The notes beneath the pieces were generated by a model. It saw nothing but the letters and a program-made list of their open reading frames with translations. It was not told where the DNA came from and ran no database searches. Shown piece after piece: positions 23,701 through 31,753 of a stretch of DNA of 49,096 nt. Source of the DNA: Nemertoderma westbladi (Eukaryota; Xenacoelomorpha; Nemertodermatida; Nemertodermatidae); NCBI GenBank assembly GCA_032718475.1, contig JAUCBJ010008136.1, forward strand, positions 1 to 49,096. The letters run 5' to 3'. The stretch's first letter is position 1, and each line of letters opens with the position of its first letter. A program made the position numbers and the translations under genes.

Positions 23701-26700
23701 GCAAACGTCGCGAACTTCACGATATTTTATGTTTAACAATACTATAGTTGGAGCTTCGCAAACGTTGCGATCTTCGCGAATTTTGTGTTTACCAATACTA
23801 TAGTTGGAGCTTCGCAAACGTTGCGATCTTCGCGAATTTTGTGTTTACCAATACTATAGTTGGAGCTTCGCAAACGTTGCGATCTTCGCGACATATTTTG
23901 TGTTTACCAATACTATAGTTGGAGCTTCGCAAACGTTGCGATCTTCGCGAATTTTGTGTTTACCAATACTATAGTTGGAGCTTCGCAAACATCGCGATCT
24001 TCGCGAATTTTGTGTTTACCACTACTATAGGTGGAGCTTCGCAAACATCGCGATCTTCGCGAATTTTGTGTATACCATTTCTATAGGTGGATCATCAGAT
24101 GCGAAATTTTTATGCGAAGTTCCAAAATTACACGGCTAAAATACATGAAACTGTACTCGTATCGTATCGTATCTTTTGAATATATGAACAGTTTATTTGT
24201 GTTCTCCTCTAGAATATAGACATTCATGGATACGGCACATTATTGTTGCTGGCCTTTTTAGTATACAAATCATAATTGTTTTAAATATAAGGAAAGGAAT
24301 GTAGTGCAAAACTTTGTTCACCGAATTCTGGAATGCTATATCTATAAATATATTAATATATGGTGTAAAATAATATTCTAGAAGTCAATGTATTGGTGTA
24401 GGCCTTCCAGAAATTGGAAATGTTTGCGAAGTCCTGCCTGTAGCATTGTTAAATAATATTAATAAAGGTTCTGATATTTTATAAAATTCGCGACGTTTGC
24501 GAAATTTCGCAATCTTCGTAAAAATTTTGAAGATATTCTAGAACATATTAGAACTTTATTAGAACTAATATATTTTGTTCTAGGACATAAATATTTTAAT
24601 ATAAAACTATAATATTTGTTATTAATCGGTTTTCTTTCATTTAAAAAAATGTTCTAGAACATTCGCAAAGATTCGGACGTTTGCAAAGCTCCACCTATAG
24701 TGTTGTTAAACTCAAAATATTGCGACGTTTGCGAAATTTCGCGATTTTTGCAATCTTCGCAAAAATCGCGACATTTGCGAAATTTCGCGATCTTCCCTGA
24801 AGAATTGTTCAAAATCGTTGCCCTAATGGATAGGGGGCACTATTTAACTTGGTGTACATATGGCAGCACTGCACATATGCATGCAAGCCAATCATCATCA
24901 TCATAAAAAAAACTACAAAATCCAATAAACACTAATAATTCAAAAAGTTGTATTTAATTAATCGCCACAAGATGGTGAATATAGTTGAGTTGAGTTAAGG
25001 GAGCTGTGGAAGCGTAATTTTGTTGATAAACTGTCAGCATTCTTCATCTTGATGCAGCTGCAATTCTGCATGCCAATTCTAGATAGATAGATCTGAACAT
25101 ACTACTAGTATTGCTTATTTAATATCCAAACAGCTATGGGTATAAACACTGTGCTGAGAATATATATGAAGGTGTGGCGCCTCACAGAAAACAACTTTGG
25201 ATGCTGTCTGCCTCCCATTGTTACATCAATAATGAGCATTATGGAGAGGTATCAGCCAAGCACGTAATGTATGTATTGTATATGGACCGGTCCTCAACAA
25301 GAAGTTAGAGAGAGAGCAAGATCTTTCCTCCTGAAGATGGAAGAACTTTGTTGGGATTATATGGTTTATAAAGAAAATACTAAAGATGATTCGGATTCTG
25401 AAGAAACATGCTAAATGATCTTAGATGAGCATTTTCTACCTTCAGCTTTCCATAAGGAAGTTGCAGTTGCTGCGAAAAGAGCAGGAGTTTTAAATTCAGA
25501 TGTTATTCATTCAAAACGCGAATTTATTTAATAAAGAAAAATGAATACTAAAACATGTAAATAATGACTACCAATCAAATTATTTCATTTTTAGATATTA
25601 ATGAGTGTTTGGATTCTTCAAATTGTTACTCTTCGTCATCCAGCTGCAAAAACACAGTGGGTAGTTACTACTGTACGTGTGCCAGTGGATATTACAAAGA
25701 TCCTGATAACCCCGACAACTGCAAAGGTAAAATAACCAAAATAAATCCGCACTACTTACAGTAGCTTGTATATAAAGGCCATATGTCATACTGTATTACG
25801 TACAGGCCGTGCCATTTACATGTATTTGAAATTATCAATGACCAAAATGTTTAATGTTTATCATTTACATAAACATTAACATAATGTTTCCAATCGTTAT
25901 AAATAAAAATGCAATAAAATTTCAACCGAAAAGTGAAAACCTGGTATTCTTCACATGGCGGGCGATTTATATAATAAATACACAACATTCTACTGTATAA
26001 CGTAATATTATTCTCATGAGTAGCTGGATAACATAACAACGGTATGCCTTTATAATATAGCTTTATAATATAGCTTTAGAATAATTCCTAAAACGGCCTG
26101 ATTTTTCGATGTTGCTAATTTTGCGTTTTATAATCGCTATAACTCAGCCAATATTAATTTTTTTGAAGTAAAATTGCTCTCTGGGGTTTTTTCACATACT
26201 CTTTCTCATGAAACCAACGAAAAAAAATTTTCCGAGTCGTCTACCCTGTTCGCGCTTTTAGACCTTTAGCAGTTTAACCTGCTAATTTTAATTGTCTTTT
26301 TGTATATCAATTATTTAATGTACTGAAGGTACATCAGCCGAAGCCAGCCTGTGCGCGACCATTCACCCACAGTTAAGGGAGACTGGATTCGGATGCTTTG
26401 ATAGTGATTGCAGTATAGACCTACTGTATTATTCGATTGATCGTTAATATATAATCTCTGACAATATTATTCACTTTCGGGGAAATATTAACAGTTCCTT
26501 TAGGACGTGGCGCTTTAAGTATAAAAAAGAGTTATGACTTATACTAATCACAACTGGATGGCTACTGAGTTTCGTAAAAAGCGCATTCTTTAGGAGATGC
26601 TTTATTAACCTTCACACTACTTCACACGACTTCACACTAGTTCACACTACTGCGCACTGATCTGCCGACCGTCACTGAATTTGATCATATATAAGGAGGA

Positions 26701-29700
26701 TCGCAACTGACACATGTAGGGATTATGAAATAGCATTCAATTCACACAAAAACCACTATAATGTAAGTCGCAGTTGCTACCGGTAAACCTGTTCCTCTAA
26801 CCTTTAGTAATCAAAGAGATTGAGGGTTTTATGATTATTCATCGGTATTCTCCAAATATATCAGCAATATATACCAACATAACACAGTAACACCAATTAA
26901 TAACAGAATCAAATAATGCGGTGAACAGTCAGTATGTGTAGTTGAATCGCGTTGCGTGATGCCGCGATGTGGCGGTGTGCTGCGTTAATAGTTTTACGTT
27001 CCTTTGATCAAAGCCATCTGATGTTTCTGAGGTTTAGGTCAAAGTCTGAAACTTCCACAGAAGTACAGAAGAATCCTAAGCCGGTGTTCTGGGCTTAGAA
27101 AGATACACACTGACTGAATTGCGTGAGTTTCTGTATGCACTGTCCAACACAAAATGAAAATCGCTCTGATTGGTCGAGCCGAACAAAGAACAAAGAAAGC
27201 CAAAAAGCTCCACGTCGACATATCAGCTGATAGATGTCGTCATCTGAACTACACTGTATTAAGAGTATTTTGGCGTATTGCGGCATAAAATGGCTTGTTA
27301 TGTCCGCTAAAGTACACATACAGAAAAATGGCTTTTTATGTCCACTAAAACACCTACACAGTAAGAAAACGGCTTTTTATGTCCGCTAAAACTCCTACAG
27401 AGTACTTTGCGGGGAAAATAACTAGCTAGATCCGCAAAAGCCTTTACATACCCCATTGCGTAGATGATACATATATAAAATGAAGGTTGTAACATTGAAA
27501 GTACTAAATACTAATGATGCAAAATATTAATTAACTATTAATATTAATATATTAATAAATTATATTAGTATAATACTATTAATATTAGTACTATAATATA
27601 CTAATGATGTTCAGTAGAGGAATGTTTTATGCTTAATATTTTTATGACGATATGCTATGCAGTGAGTATGCACAGGATGAGCGCGATGAATGAGGCTTGT
27701 AATGGCTTCGAGTCTCATAGTTACGGCCTTAGTACTTTACATGAAAGTTGTAATATGATTATGTTAATGAATTCAAGTAGGCGTACACAACCATGAAGAC
27801 AGTGTAGTAGTATTATTACAACCAAAGCACTAGTTCCAGAGAATTTCGAAATTTCATTCTGTGTTAGTAGAGTATTTAGTAGAGTAATAAAAACAATGAA
27901 TAATTGGATGAATAATTATCAGGTCTAATTTGAAAGAAGTGTTGGAGAATATCTCGATTGCTATTGGGAGCGCTTTAAATGATAAACCTATATTTATAGT
28001 CTCAGGCAGGAATTCTAAATCAACAAACTTTCCCTGAAAATTCCAATTCCAACTTGTTTTTACCGTTCAGAATTTTAAAACAACATCATGGAAATACCCC
28101 CATAAATAGGTACATTGCCGGTATCAATCACCCTATTGATAGATAGTTAGCCTAGAATGTTAGTGAGATCCTTATTCCTCTAAATTTATCGCCCAAAACA
28201 TATCCAATATTTGTAATCAAACCAAATCAAATATATATTTCCCAATAATAAAATATTTAAATTGCACTAATTTGATAAATAACAAATAATTATATAACTG
28301 GGAGGCACCAACGAGTAGCAACGCTAGTAAATGTTGGAGCCTAGGGAGGGGGGGGGGGGGGGTCGGTGGGTTGGGGGGGGGGGGGGGGGGGGGCTGATGA
28401 TTCTTGTCATTTAACAACAATTTTTATATTAAAATGAAACTCTTCTTTTTGTAACCTGATTAAATGCAGGTATGTATAATAATATAAGAGATTCTGAATA
28501 TTATATTCTTCGATGTGCGGTGCTGAGTGTACTGTGTTGTTGGTTGATGACAAGTCACGATCTTAGATCAGGCAAAAGTACTGCCAGTGGCCCTGCACTA
28601 GGGTGAAACGGAAATGTAGCATGGCCCCGCGCACAGGTGACGCAGAAATGTAGCATCGCCCCATGCCCGAGTGAAACATAAATGTAGCGTGGCCCTGCGC
28701 CCGGGTAAAACAGAAATGTTGTGTGGCCCTGCGCCCAGGTGAAACATAAATGTAGCGTGGCCCCGCGCCCGGGTGAAACATAAATGTAGCGTGGCCCCGC
28801 GCCCGGGTGAAACATAAATGTAGCGTGGCCCCGCGCCCGGGTGAAACATAAATGTAGCGTGGCCCCGCGCCCGGGTGAAACATAAATGTAGCGTGGCCCC
28901 GCGCCCGGGTGAAACATAAATGTAGCGTGGCCCTGCGCCCAGGTAAAACAGAAATGTTGTGTGGCCCCGCGCCCGGGTGAAACATAAATGTAGCGTGGCC
29001 CCGCGCCCGGGTGAAACATAAATGTAGCGTGGCCCCGCGCCCGGGTGAAACATAAATGTAGCGTGGCCCCGCGCCCGGGTGAAACATAAATGTAGCGTGG
29101 CCCCGCGCCCGGGTGAAACATAAATGTAGCGTGGCCCTGCGCCCGGGTAAAACAGAAATGTTGTGTGGCCCCGCGCCCGGGTGAAACATAAATGTAGCGT
29201 GGCCCCGCGCCCGGGTGAAACATAAATGTAGCGTGGCCCCGCGCCCGGGTGAAACATAAATGTAGCGTGGCCCCGCGCCCGGGTGAAACATAAATGTAGC
29301 GTGGCCACGCATAATTCATTTATCATTCAGTTATGATAATATTTTAGTTTAAAACGAACATACATCTTTTGAGAGATGTCGGTTTTAGTGAGTGAAAAAA
29401 AATATATTGCTTATTCTTGGCGATTATTTTACTACCGGTACATTCTATTTAAAATGATTTTTTGTGTATATTTTTTAGAAGACAAATTAATGTATAAAAG
29501 AAAGAATAATAGTAATAAAGGGCTACTATAGTAGCATCTACAATTTATGTTGGGAAGACGATAATTTAGATATTTTGAAATTAACAAATTATTATTTTTT
29601 TATAGCCATTGTTGCTGACTCATGCACTGCAAATTCAGAGTTCAATCATTTGTTTCAATGCATTTATGCCATAGACAACAATGAGCTGACAGAATGGGCT

Positions 29701-29783
29701 GTACTCTCAGATGGTAATGTGGGAGTGGCGATAGGGAGTTACATCGACATTGTATTTGGTGCTGGTCCTAAAACAATATCCAG
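8559..29783 (+). CDS. Host gene: secreted PAN/TSR-like/EGF/galactose-binding mosaic protein (partial model)
   Basis: Seven candidate exons with matching phases: 8559-8764, 8871-9045, 11624-11690, 12038-12223, 13507-13629, 25595-25726 and 29606-29783. All introns are GT-AG. The chain runs phase 2, 0, 1, 1, 1, 1 and leaves in phase 2, so at least one further exon lies beyond 29783, not found here. The predicted product has a signal peptide, then a PAN/Apple domain, a short Cys-containing linker, a TSR-like module, two calcium-binding EGF modules and a galactose-binding-like module. Such proteins are secreted or membrane-anchored adhesion, matrix or recognition factors; the ligand is unknown. 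Introns hold large antisense and inverted mobile elements. Phase agreement across all exons is the main support; no transcript evidence is available. Confidence 0.65.
8871..9045 (+). CDS. Exon 2: second half of PAN/Apple domain
   Basis: The acceptor TTGTGTTGCAG ends at 8870. Joined in phase to exon 1 it completes the PAN signature: [12 protein letters not shown], then SCQLND, and a tyrosine-bearing end, followed by an acidic Pro/Thr-rich linker. The donor is CCACCA|GTAAGT at 9046, phase 0. The C-x-S-F-N-Y ... C-x-L-N pattern is diagnostic for PAN/Apple domains, which bind protein or carbohydrate partners. Confidence 0.75.
9399..10690 (-). mobile_element. Non-LTR retrotransposon, copy 2 (5'-truncated)
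   Basis: Nearly identical to copy 1 and reaching about 390 bp further 5'. It lies antisense in intron 2 of the PAN/EGF gene. The 3' tail is two to three TAG units at 9399. The exact 5' boundary is uncertain, about 10690-10715, as no longer copy is present for comparison. Confidence 0.85.
9437..10684 (-). pseudogene. Non-LTR reverse transcriptase with one nonsense mutation
   Basis: The frame from 10684 carries RT motif 2 ([11 protein letters not shown]), catalytic motif A ([10 protein letters not shown]), the [11 protein letters not shown] block and FADD. It stops at TAA 9670-9668, where copy 1 has a glutamine codon (CAA to TAA). The same frame resumes directly and reads the conserved C-terminal tail to 9437. 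So the only visible lesion in this part is that single substitution, besides loss of the 5' half. Motifs A and C are intact. The high similarity to copy 1 implies recent activity of the family. Confidence 0.8.
11071..11275. repeat. 50-bp tandem repeat, about four copies
   Basis: The word TCCAGTGCACCATCGTTACG recurs at exactly 50-bp steps (11106, 11156, 11206, 11256). The inner copies are virtually identical and the outer ones degenerate. Small ORFs across it are artefacts of the repeat. Confidence 0.9.
11624..11690 (+). CDS. Exon 3: short Cys-containing linker exon
   Basis: The acceptor TTATATTTTAG ends at 11623 and a donor GAC|GTAATT follows at 11691. The 67-bp exon enters in phase 0, matching exon 2, and leaves in phase 1, matching exon 4. 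It encodes [20 protein letters not shown] and two more residues. Support rests on phase fit, splice sites and cysteines, not on a recognised domain. Confidence 0.5.
11757..11830 (-). mobile_element. SINE fragment
   Basis: The segment CACTAAGTCGGACGACTTATTTCC and its surroundings match the middle of the SINEs at 6667-6917 and 30889-31060 with several differences. It is a short, old remnant inside intron 3. Confidence 0.5.
12038..12223 (+). CDS. Exon 4: TSR-like module
   Basis: The acceptor TTATTATTGCAG ends at 12037. In phase 1 the exon reads [11 protein letters not shown], a cysteine, a Pro-rich stretch, then [12 protein letters not shown] and GGCQG, followed by another Cys. The WSEW start with a later R-W-R-R-C is reminiscent of thrombospondin type 1 repeats, but the cysteine count and spacing are not classical. 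Two donors both keep phase 1: GTTTGT after 12223 and GTATCT after 12190. The longer form keeps the last cysteine and is preferred. Length 186 bp, a symmetric phase 1-1 exon. Confidence 0.5.
12668..12757. repeat. 22-bp tandem repeat, four copies
   Basis: ACTGGCGGGTGTCAACCT recurs at 22-bp intervals (about 12671, 12693, 12715, 12737), with substitutions in the third and fourth copies. Intronic. Confidence 0.85.
13264..13335 (+). pseudogene. Diverged fragment of non-LTR reverse transcriptase
   Basis: The plus strand reads [18 protein letters not shown], matching the [18 protein letters not shown] segment of the three non-LTR copies, with many synonymous and some replacement differences. It is too diverged to be a piece of the same insertion burst, so it is an older relative. 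Confidence 0.65.
13507..13629 (+). CDS. Exon 5: calcium-binding EGF module
   Basis: A complete 123-bp, phase 1-1 exon between acceptor TTTTAAAG (to 13506) and donor TCAG|GTAATA. It encodes one EGF module with six cysteines. It opens with the calcium ligand pattern D-D-D-E-C and carries C-x-N-x4-F in the loop (TNTPGGFIC), the consensus for Asx beta-hydroxylation. It ends in [10 protein letters not shown]. Such modules mediate rigid, calcium-dependent packing of extracellular proteins. Confidence 0.85.
13744..13963 (-). repeat. 3' LTR of the Gypsy element
   Basis: On the minus strand the LTR starts TGGTTACT and ends CACTACA, the canonical TG...CA ends. It is 220 bp and matches the partner at 17797-18016 at 218 of 220 positions. 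No purine-rich tract lies just inside it, which supports an internal deletion at this junction. Confidence 0.9.
13938..17717 (-). CDS. Gypsy gag-pol polyprotein, integrase truncated
   Basis: One open frame of 1259 codons from ATG 17717, which follows the leader; the frame stays open upstream into the LTR, but that ATG is the first likely start. In order come a SAP-like N-terminus, a Gln/Arg-rich coil, gag, two zinc knuckles near residues 375-405 (second [14 protein letters not shown]), and an aspartic protease with DSGA near 462. Then come reverse transcriptase ([13 protein letters not shown] near 709, IVDD near 772), RNase H (VTDAS near 922) and an integrase HHCC zinc domain near 1155-1190. 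The first catalytic Asp region (DISTDFF) follows, and the frame then enters the LTR and stops. Gag and pol share one frame, with no shift. The second Asp and the Glu of integrase are absent, so integration would need help in trans. Confidence 0.9.
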   Translation of the reverse strand: MAEAEYAEDKPWLDLTHDEINALTRAELLQYCHDARIPHDNKTSVVKLRTKLQSAIETEENPRGMDKLLQFMQQQQREHREQQAEANRRLEEQQARSDAQLRDLLDRLARQQNVDPANPALAPVAPVPGPPGRRHLISIDNLDRIDTSVDLPAFRRWRDSWEYNANRQRAETYPRREQVYTLLTALGPGLQEVVRVHLKLDPDDDATTTKLVLDGLRDHLRSKRSIALDCLAFHKRRQGPQETFDDFYIALQHLADLAELCLHCRDDQIVTQILVGLHSAETQQELLKVLPRPTLDVCVQTCQNWESSSKNQSFLGGSGSIAKVSQYKQRRGRSPMRPGAPNRPQTGSGNRSTPGQSTRTSSRGGNPRARNCGNCGNQQHTDRSNCPAREVQCDGCGKTGHFYKVCRSSGPAPKPAKTNTILSRDSINRLEYSAAVCKLDYISVDLTLSGTGTYLGKVHRALPDSGAAATILSEDLFYKLGGLHADLLPSMNLDLVAADGLPLQTRGRLPASITSGGNTATTEVILSPETEGLILSKSVCLDLGILPLSFPYPIAVSATSTGTPVPVAVLEPDPCRSGSDSPSAILDRYGDVFDDEAAPLSTITGPPMHIELKEGAQPYHANGARPIPFALRDEVKTLLDDLERRDVIQRVDEPTEWAHPLTVTRKPSGKLRLCVDLRHLNYQVKRPFYPTPNPRVAVAEISPTARYFSVFDASHGYWQVPLDAESQLLTTFITPWGRYKHTRSVMGLISSGDEFNRRGDDALRGIPRMLKIVDDVLLYDNTLEEHICSIQRFLERCRSTGICLHPGKVQLAKSEVKFGGFLVGSDGIRADPAKLSAIASFPRPETLTDLRSFVGLVEQLAPFSTSIAELLLPLRPLLSIKSPYIWTSDHQRAFDATKRALTTTPVLAPFDVSLDTRLVTDASRLKGLGYALLQRHGVEWKLVECGSRFTSDTESRYATIELELLAVVWAATKCRTFLLGLPSFTLVTDHQPLVTILNRKGHSEVDNTRIQRLKSKLSPYIFTTTWCRGKDHAIPDALSRSPVDQPTAADLVDDGEIAYNLRSVTLANVSAISGEDHLEDPVLQELSNTAREDEAYRSLHTAVQHGFPPSSRSDPAVGAYWSLRDSLSTDGDLVLYGQRLVIPQAARAITLERLHTPHQGVDKSLRRARQCVYWPGLTNDIRTSVASCPSCLRHRSTPPKEPFLQEPLPTRIFEDISTDFFSLNGRHYVALADRYSGWPDLHNFPGPPTALLVTIKLHL
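17782..17796 (-). promoter_or_regulatory. Candidate primer-binding site of the Gypsy element
   Basis: Directly inside the 5' LTR the minus strand reads TGGCGCTGCGAGTAG. It starts with TGG, complementary to the CCA end of a tRNA, at the expected place. The primer tRNA was not identified. Confidence 0.5.
17797..18016 (-). repeat. 5' LTR of the Gypsy element
   Basis: 220 bp, TG...CA ends on the minus strand, two substitutions from the 3' LTR. It contains the palindromic GATCAGCTGATC and would carry the element's promoter. Confidence 0.9.
18402..18474 (+). mobile_element. tRNA-like sequence (SINE head or tRNA pseudogene)
   Basis: A perfect A box TAGCGGAATGG at 18409-18419 and a B box AGTTCGATCCC at 18459-18469, with normal spacing. 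The anticodon arm does not fold properly and no acceptor stem closes, so it is not a working tRNA. A tRNA-derived SINE head is most likely; no second copy is seen in the window. Confidence 0.6.
18475..19350. other. Intronic stretch without recognised features
   Basis: Two short minus-strand frames (18724-18909 and 19034-19252) have no recognisable motif, and I see no gene or repeat here. Confidence 0.4.
19700..20625. repeat. Large palindrome 1 in the foldback element
   Basis: Arms of about 460 bp meet with almost no spacer at TTTCGAAA, centre near 20161/20162. The left arm (from ACTACGGCCTGCTAAGTCGC) is mirrored in the right arm (to CTACCAGGCCGTAGT). Differences are small indels and substitutions. 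Each arm contains two TGTTCTAGAACA palindromes. Such a sequence could fold into a hairpin almost half a kilobase long. Confidence 0.85.
20767..21924. repeat. Large inverted repeat 2 in the foldback element
   Basis: The outer ends CTAGGTACGGTACTAC...GTTATGGGTACCCACTTTTT and AAAAAGTGGGTACCCATAAC...GTAGTACCTA face each other. The arms also share TTGTTCTAGAACATAAA and GGTAGCTAGTGAT words. The left arm is itself partly tandem, with two to three units of about 110-140 bp, so the arms are less regular than in palindrome 1. Confidence 0.8.
22152..24092. repeat. Minisatellite of about 57-bp units
   Basis: Roughly 34 units built from AATACTATAGGTGGAGCTTC, GCAAACGTCGCGATCTTCGC, and a TTTTGTGTTT end. 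Common lengths are 57 and 53 bp. Neighbouring units share block variants (for example a run of GTTGCGATCTTCGCGAATTT units at 23750-24000), which indicates local amplification. Because 57 is a multiple of three, long frames run through it on both strands; they are not genes. The unit is full of self-complementary CGCGA words. Confidence 0.9.
24824..25594. other. Intronic stretch with possible coding remnant
   Basis: No supported gene. At about 25285-25420 a plus-strand frame reads [20 protein letters not shown] and a Lys/Asp/Glu-rich continuation. A second one at 25427-25530 contains [18 protein letters not shown]. These look like leftovers of a transposon protein but match nothing I can name. 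Confidence 0.3.
25595..25726 (+). CDS. Exon 6: second calcium-binding EGF module
   Basis: A complete 132-bp, phase 1-1 exon between acceptor TTCATTTTTAG and donor AAAG|GTAAAA. It begins D-I-N-E-C, has six cysteines, and carries C-x-N-x4-Y (KNTVGSYYC) for calcium binding and Asx hydroxylation. It ends [12 protein letters not shown]. It has the same architecture and phase as exon 5, although nearly 12 kb of intron separates them. Confidence 0.85.
26226..27480 (+). repeat. Diverged 1.2-kb repeat, inverted partner of 42880-44152
   Basis: Starts TGTTCGCGCTTT. Shared blocks with the reverse complement of the partner include CTCTGACAATATTATTCAC, AATATTAACAGTTC, TTTAGGACGTGGCGCT, GCGCATTCTTTAGGA, CTGATCTGCCGA, CGCTCTGATTGGT and ACTACAGAGTA. 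It has no ORF, but carries TATATAAGG and an ATTGG box. A TG start and promoter-like words suggest a solo LTR or a non-autonomous element. It lies in the intron after the second EGF exon. Confidence 0.65.
27481..28343. other. AT-rich intronic stretch
   Basis: Contains a short ATTAAT/ATATTA-rich tract near 27520-27605. I see no gene, RNA or clear repeat otherwise. Confidence 0.4.
28344..28393 (+). repeat. Poly-G tract
   Basis: About 18 G, then TCGGTGGGTT, then about 21 G. Strong G-quadruplex potential on the plus strand; the proline-rich minus-strand frame across it is an artefact. Confidence 0.85.
28590..29310. repeat. 34-bp GC-rich minisatellite
   Basis: About 21 units of 34 bp containing GCCCGGGTGAAACATAAATG then TAGCGTGGCCCCGC. 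A variant unit with AAAACAGAAATGTTGTGTGG occurs three times, about seven and six units apart, a higher-order pattern. Outer left units are more degenerate. All three minus-strand frames are open (254, 249 and 242 codons) because three units make 102 bp without a stop; this is a property of the repeat. Confidence 0.92.
29606..29783 (+). CDS. Exon 7: galactose-binding-like (F5/8C-type) module, N-terminal half
   Basis: The acceptor TTTTTTTATAG ends at 29605 and a donor CAG|GTTAGA follows 29783. In phase 1 it encodes a segment with [16 protein letters not shown], then ELTEWA, then [13 protein letters not shown]. This is the 'AIDxxxxTEWA...VGSWIxIxF' pattern of jelly-roll galactose-binding-like domains. 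The second half, normally starting with an IR-x-Q strand, must be on a further exon (exit phase 2). Such domains bind glycans or membranes; the assignment is by pattern only. Confidence 0.7.
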
Positions 29784-30888
29784 GTTAGACAAAAAATAAT
29801 ATACAATTTATGTGACGGGATCTGAGTTGGAGAAGATCCCGACCGGTGTGTGTGTTTAAGTCTTGGGAAATACACGTCCGCTTGGCTACTGAAAGGCTGT
29901 AACAGTTTCTGAAAAGCCGGAGGCCGATTGAATAACTGAGTTTTAGTTGCAGTTGTTCGTAATGTCAGAATATTAATATAGCACAATCAGATTACAATAA
30001 TAGCACGGTCAACGACGACGGTTAGAAACCGTGTGACAGATGCGGTACCTTTGATGTATGAAAATTTCCATATGCGGCATCCCTTTATTCTTGTTAATGA
30101 TTCAATATAAAAACATCCACTAATAATGTGTAGTGCCACCCACGATCCCGATTATGTTTACTCTATACTGTCTATATTGTTTATACTGATCTACTCATGT
30201 GTACTCGCATGGTCAACTATATACTCAGCAACGCAACCTAGAGAGCTGCATAATACTGTAGAGCCTTAAAATAACGTATTAAGAGACACATTATTTATTT
30301 AAAGACGCCTGTGGAACTTCAGGCTCCATTGCTCTAAAAAATATAATATCAGAAAAATGTTATTTTTTAACGAAAATTTTGTTAAATCCATTCTAATTCA
30401 CATAGGGGCCTCCTAATTAAAATATTGATAGCGATATCGATTCAATAATTACATTTATTTACTATAGCAACATTTAACGCTACATATAATTCATTTATTG
30501 AAATTCGAATATTATATAACTCCGGGGGTAGAACGTGCTATGCTATGTACATTACTTCTTTATGAGTCTACTGTACTGACTCTATACCGTTATACTGTAC
30601 GTCGTATGAGAACAGCATAAAAAAGATGAAATCTAACATTTTAAAGTTGAAAAAAGAACGTAACAACCTTTATAATTTTTTAATATTGCGAGCAATATAA
30701 TCAAACTGCTTCATGCATAATGAATCCATATTAATTACACCAAAAGATGTTTAACTTCTATAAATTTAGCTAAAAGTGTGTCAAATCGTAAATAGCAGAG
30801 ATGGGGAGATAGGGATTGTCTCATCCCGGCAAATAATGTTATTTAATGTTATTTGATAATTAATGAAAAGGAGTAGGTTACAGTGAGG
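29784..30888. other. Intronic or intergenic stretch
   Basis: No gene seen. The GTGACGGGATC...GATCCCG element at 29813-29850 resembles one at 918-945 beside the 5' retroelement-like ORF, so LTR or leader remnants are possible. Confidence 0.3.
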
Positions 30889-31060
30889 GTAAAGTAAAAG
30901 TAAATTTTTCTTCGGCCGGTAGGCCAGTGATTACGCACAAAGGCTGACGACTTAATTCCAGTGCAGTCCCAGAGAATTACAAGAGGAAACTCCAGTACTC
31001 ATTTAGCTACCACTCAAGTAAGGATGCAAGGAAGAGTACACCAGCGTACCGAGGGGGAGG
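30889..31060 (-). mobile_element. SINE, second copy (5'-truncated)
   Basis: Shares TTCTTCGGCC, GATTACGCACAAAG, TGACGACTTA and AGGAAACTCCAGTACTCATT with the nested SINE at 6667-6917, in the same orientation, and also has a TTTAC-type tail. The tRNA-like head is missing or too diverged beyond about 31040. Confidence 0.7.
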
Positions 31061-31753
31061 CCATGTGGCTATAGCCTCTCCGGTGAAAGAAAGTAGAAAT
31101 AAATTCCTCAAAAATTTAACTATCAGAAGTTATCTTAATTAAGCCGTAGCGGTTTAATCCATTGCCTTGAATTCACGTCCCCCTGAAGGTGGTGTGTTTA
31201 AAACCCACAAATCTCACGATTGTGAGATTTTAAATAATTGATATGTATTTTTTTGTTTACAATTAGGTCTACCGTAGGAAAGTCTTTTTAAAACATGCGT
31301 GGGGGGTGGTAGTGCCTTAAGTCCGGCATAGATATGGCCACGCCCTTTACCGATTCCTCGGTACGCTATCATATTTGATAGGCTCATTCATTGTTGACTT
31401 TAATTGCAGCTTGTCAGACAGTTTTTAATATATCGGTAGTACTCCAACTGACACTTATTTTGTTTCAATTTCGCATAGTCTACTATATAATTTATCCTGC
31501 CAGTGCCTTAAATACTGAATAGTAACTTACTGTATATCGGTACCGGTAAGCGTTTGTAGATTTGTGGAATGTTCTGAGGTTAGCCTAACATTTCAAACTA
31601 GTTTCCTCCCAGTACATTGGTACTATCTGCAGCTCTGCAAGTCTATTTTAGATATTTATTATTACGGTTTATTCGTTGGATCAATAATATTACATACCGG
31701 TATACCGTACCGGTAGGCCTACGATTGTAAGCCTACTTTTTAACTCCAGACTC

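Larger units (their letters stand above)
19351..24823. mobile_element. 5.5-kb foldback element with TIRs, giant palindromes and a minisatellite
   Basis: The left end GGCAACGATTTTGAACATTT (19351 on) is matched inverted at 24822 downwards: about 24 bp with one mismatch, plus one extra G at the right end. TAA lies immediately outside both ends (19348-19350 and 24824-24826), a 3-bp target duplication as in PIF/Harbinger elements. The interior has no protein gene. It holds two large inverted repeats, an array of 57-bp units, and an inverted copy of the array unit near 24680-24715. It is non-autonomous and sits in the host intron between the two EGF exons. Confidence 0.8.

Noticed and set aside
22184-23736. 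Repetitive ORFs on both strands with FANVAIF- or SSTYSIGKH-type units
   Set aside because: The 57-bp repeat length is a multiple of three, which keeps frames open by arithmetic.
22152-24092. Possible CRISPR-like array
   Set aside because: Units are directly adjacent tandem repeats without unique spacers, and the DNA is eukaryotic.
28555-29326. Three overlapping minus-strand ORFs of 242-254 codons
   Set aside because: All are translations of the 34-bp minisatellite in three frames; no gene would use all three, and there is no start context or domain.
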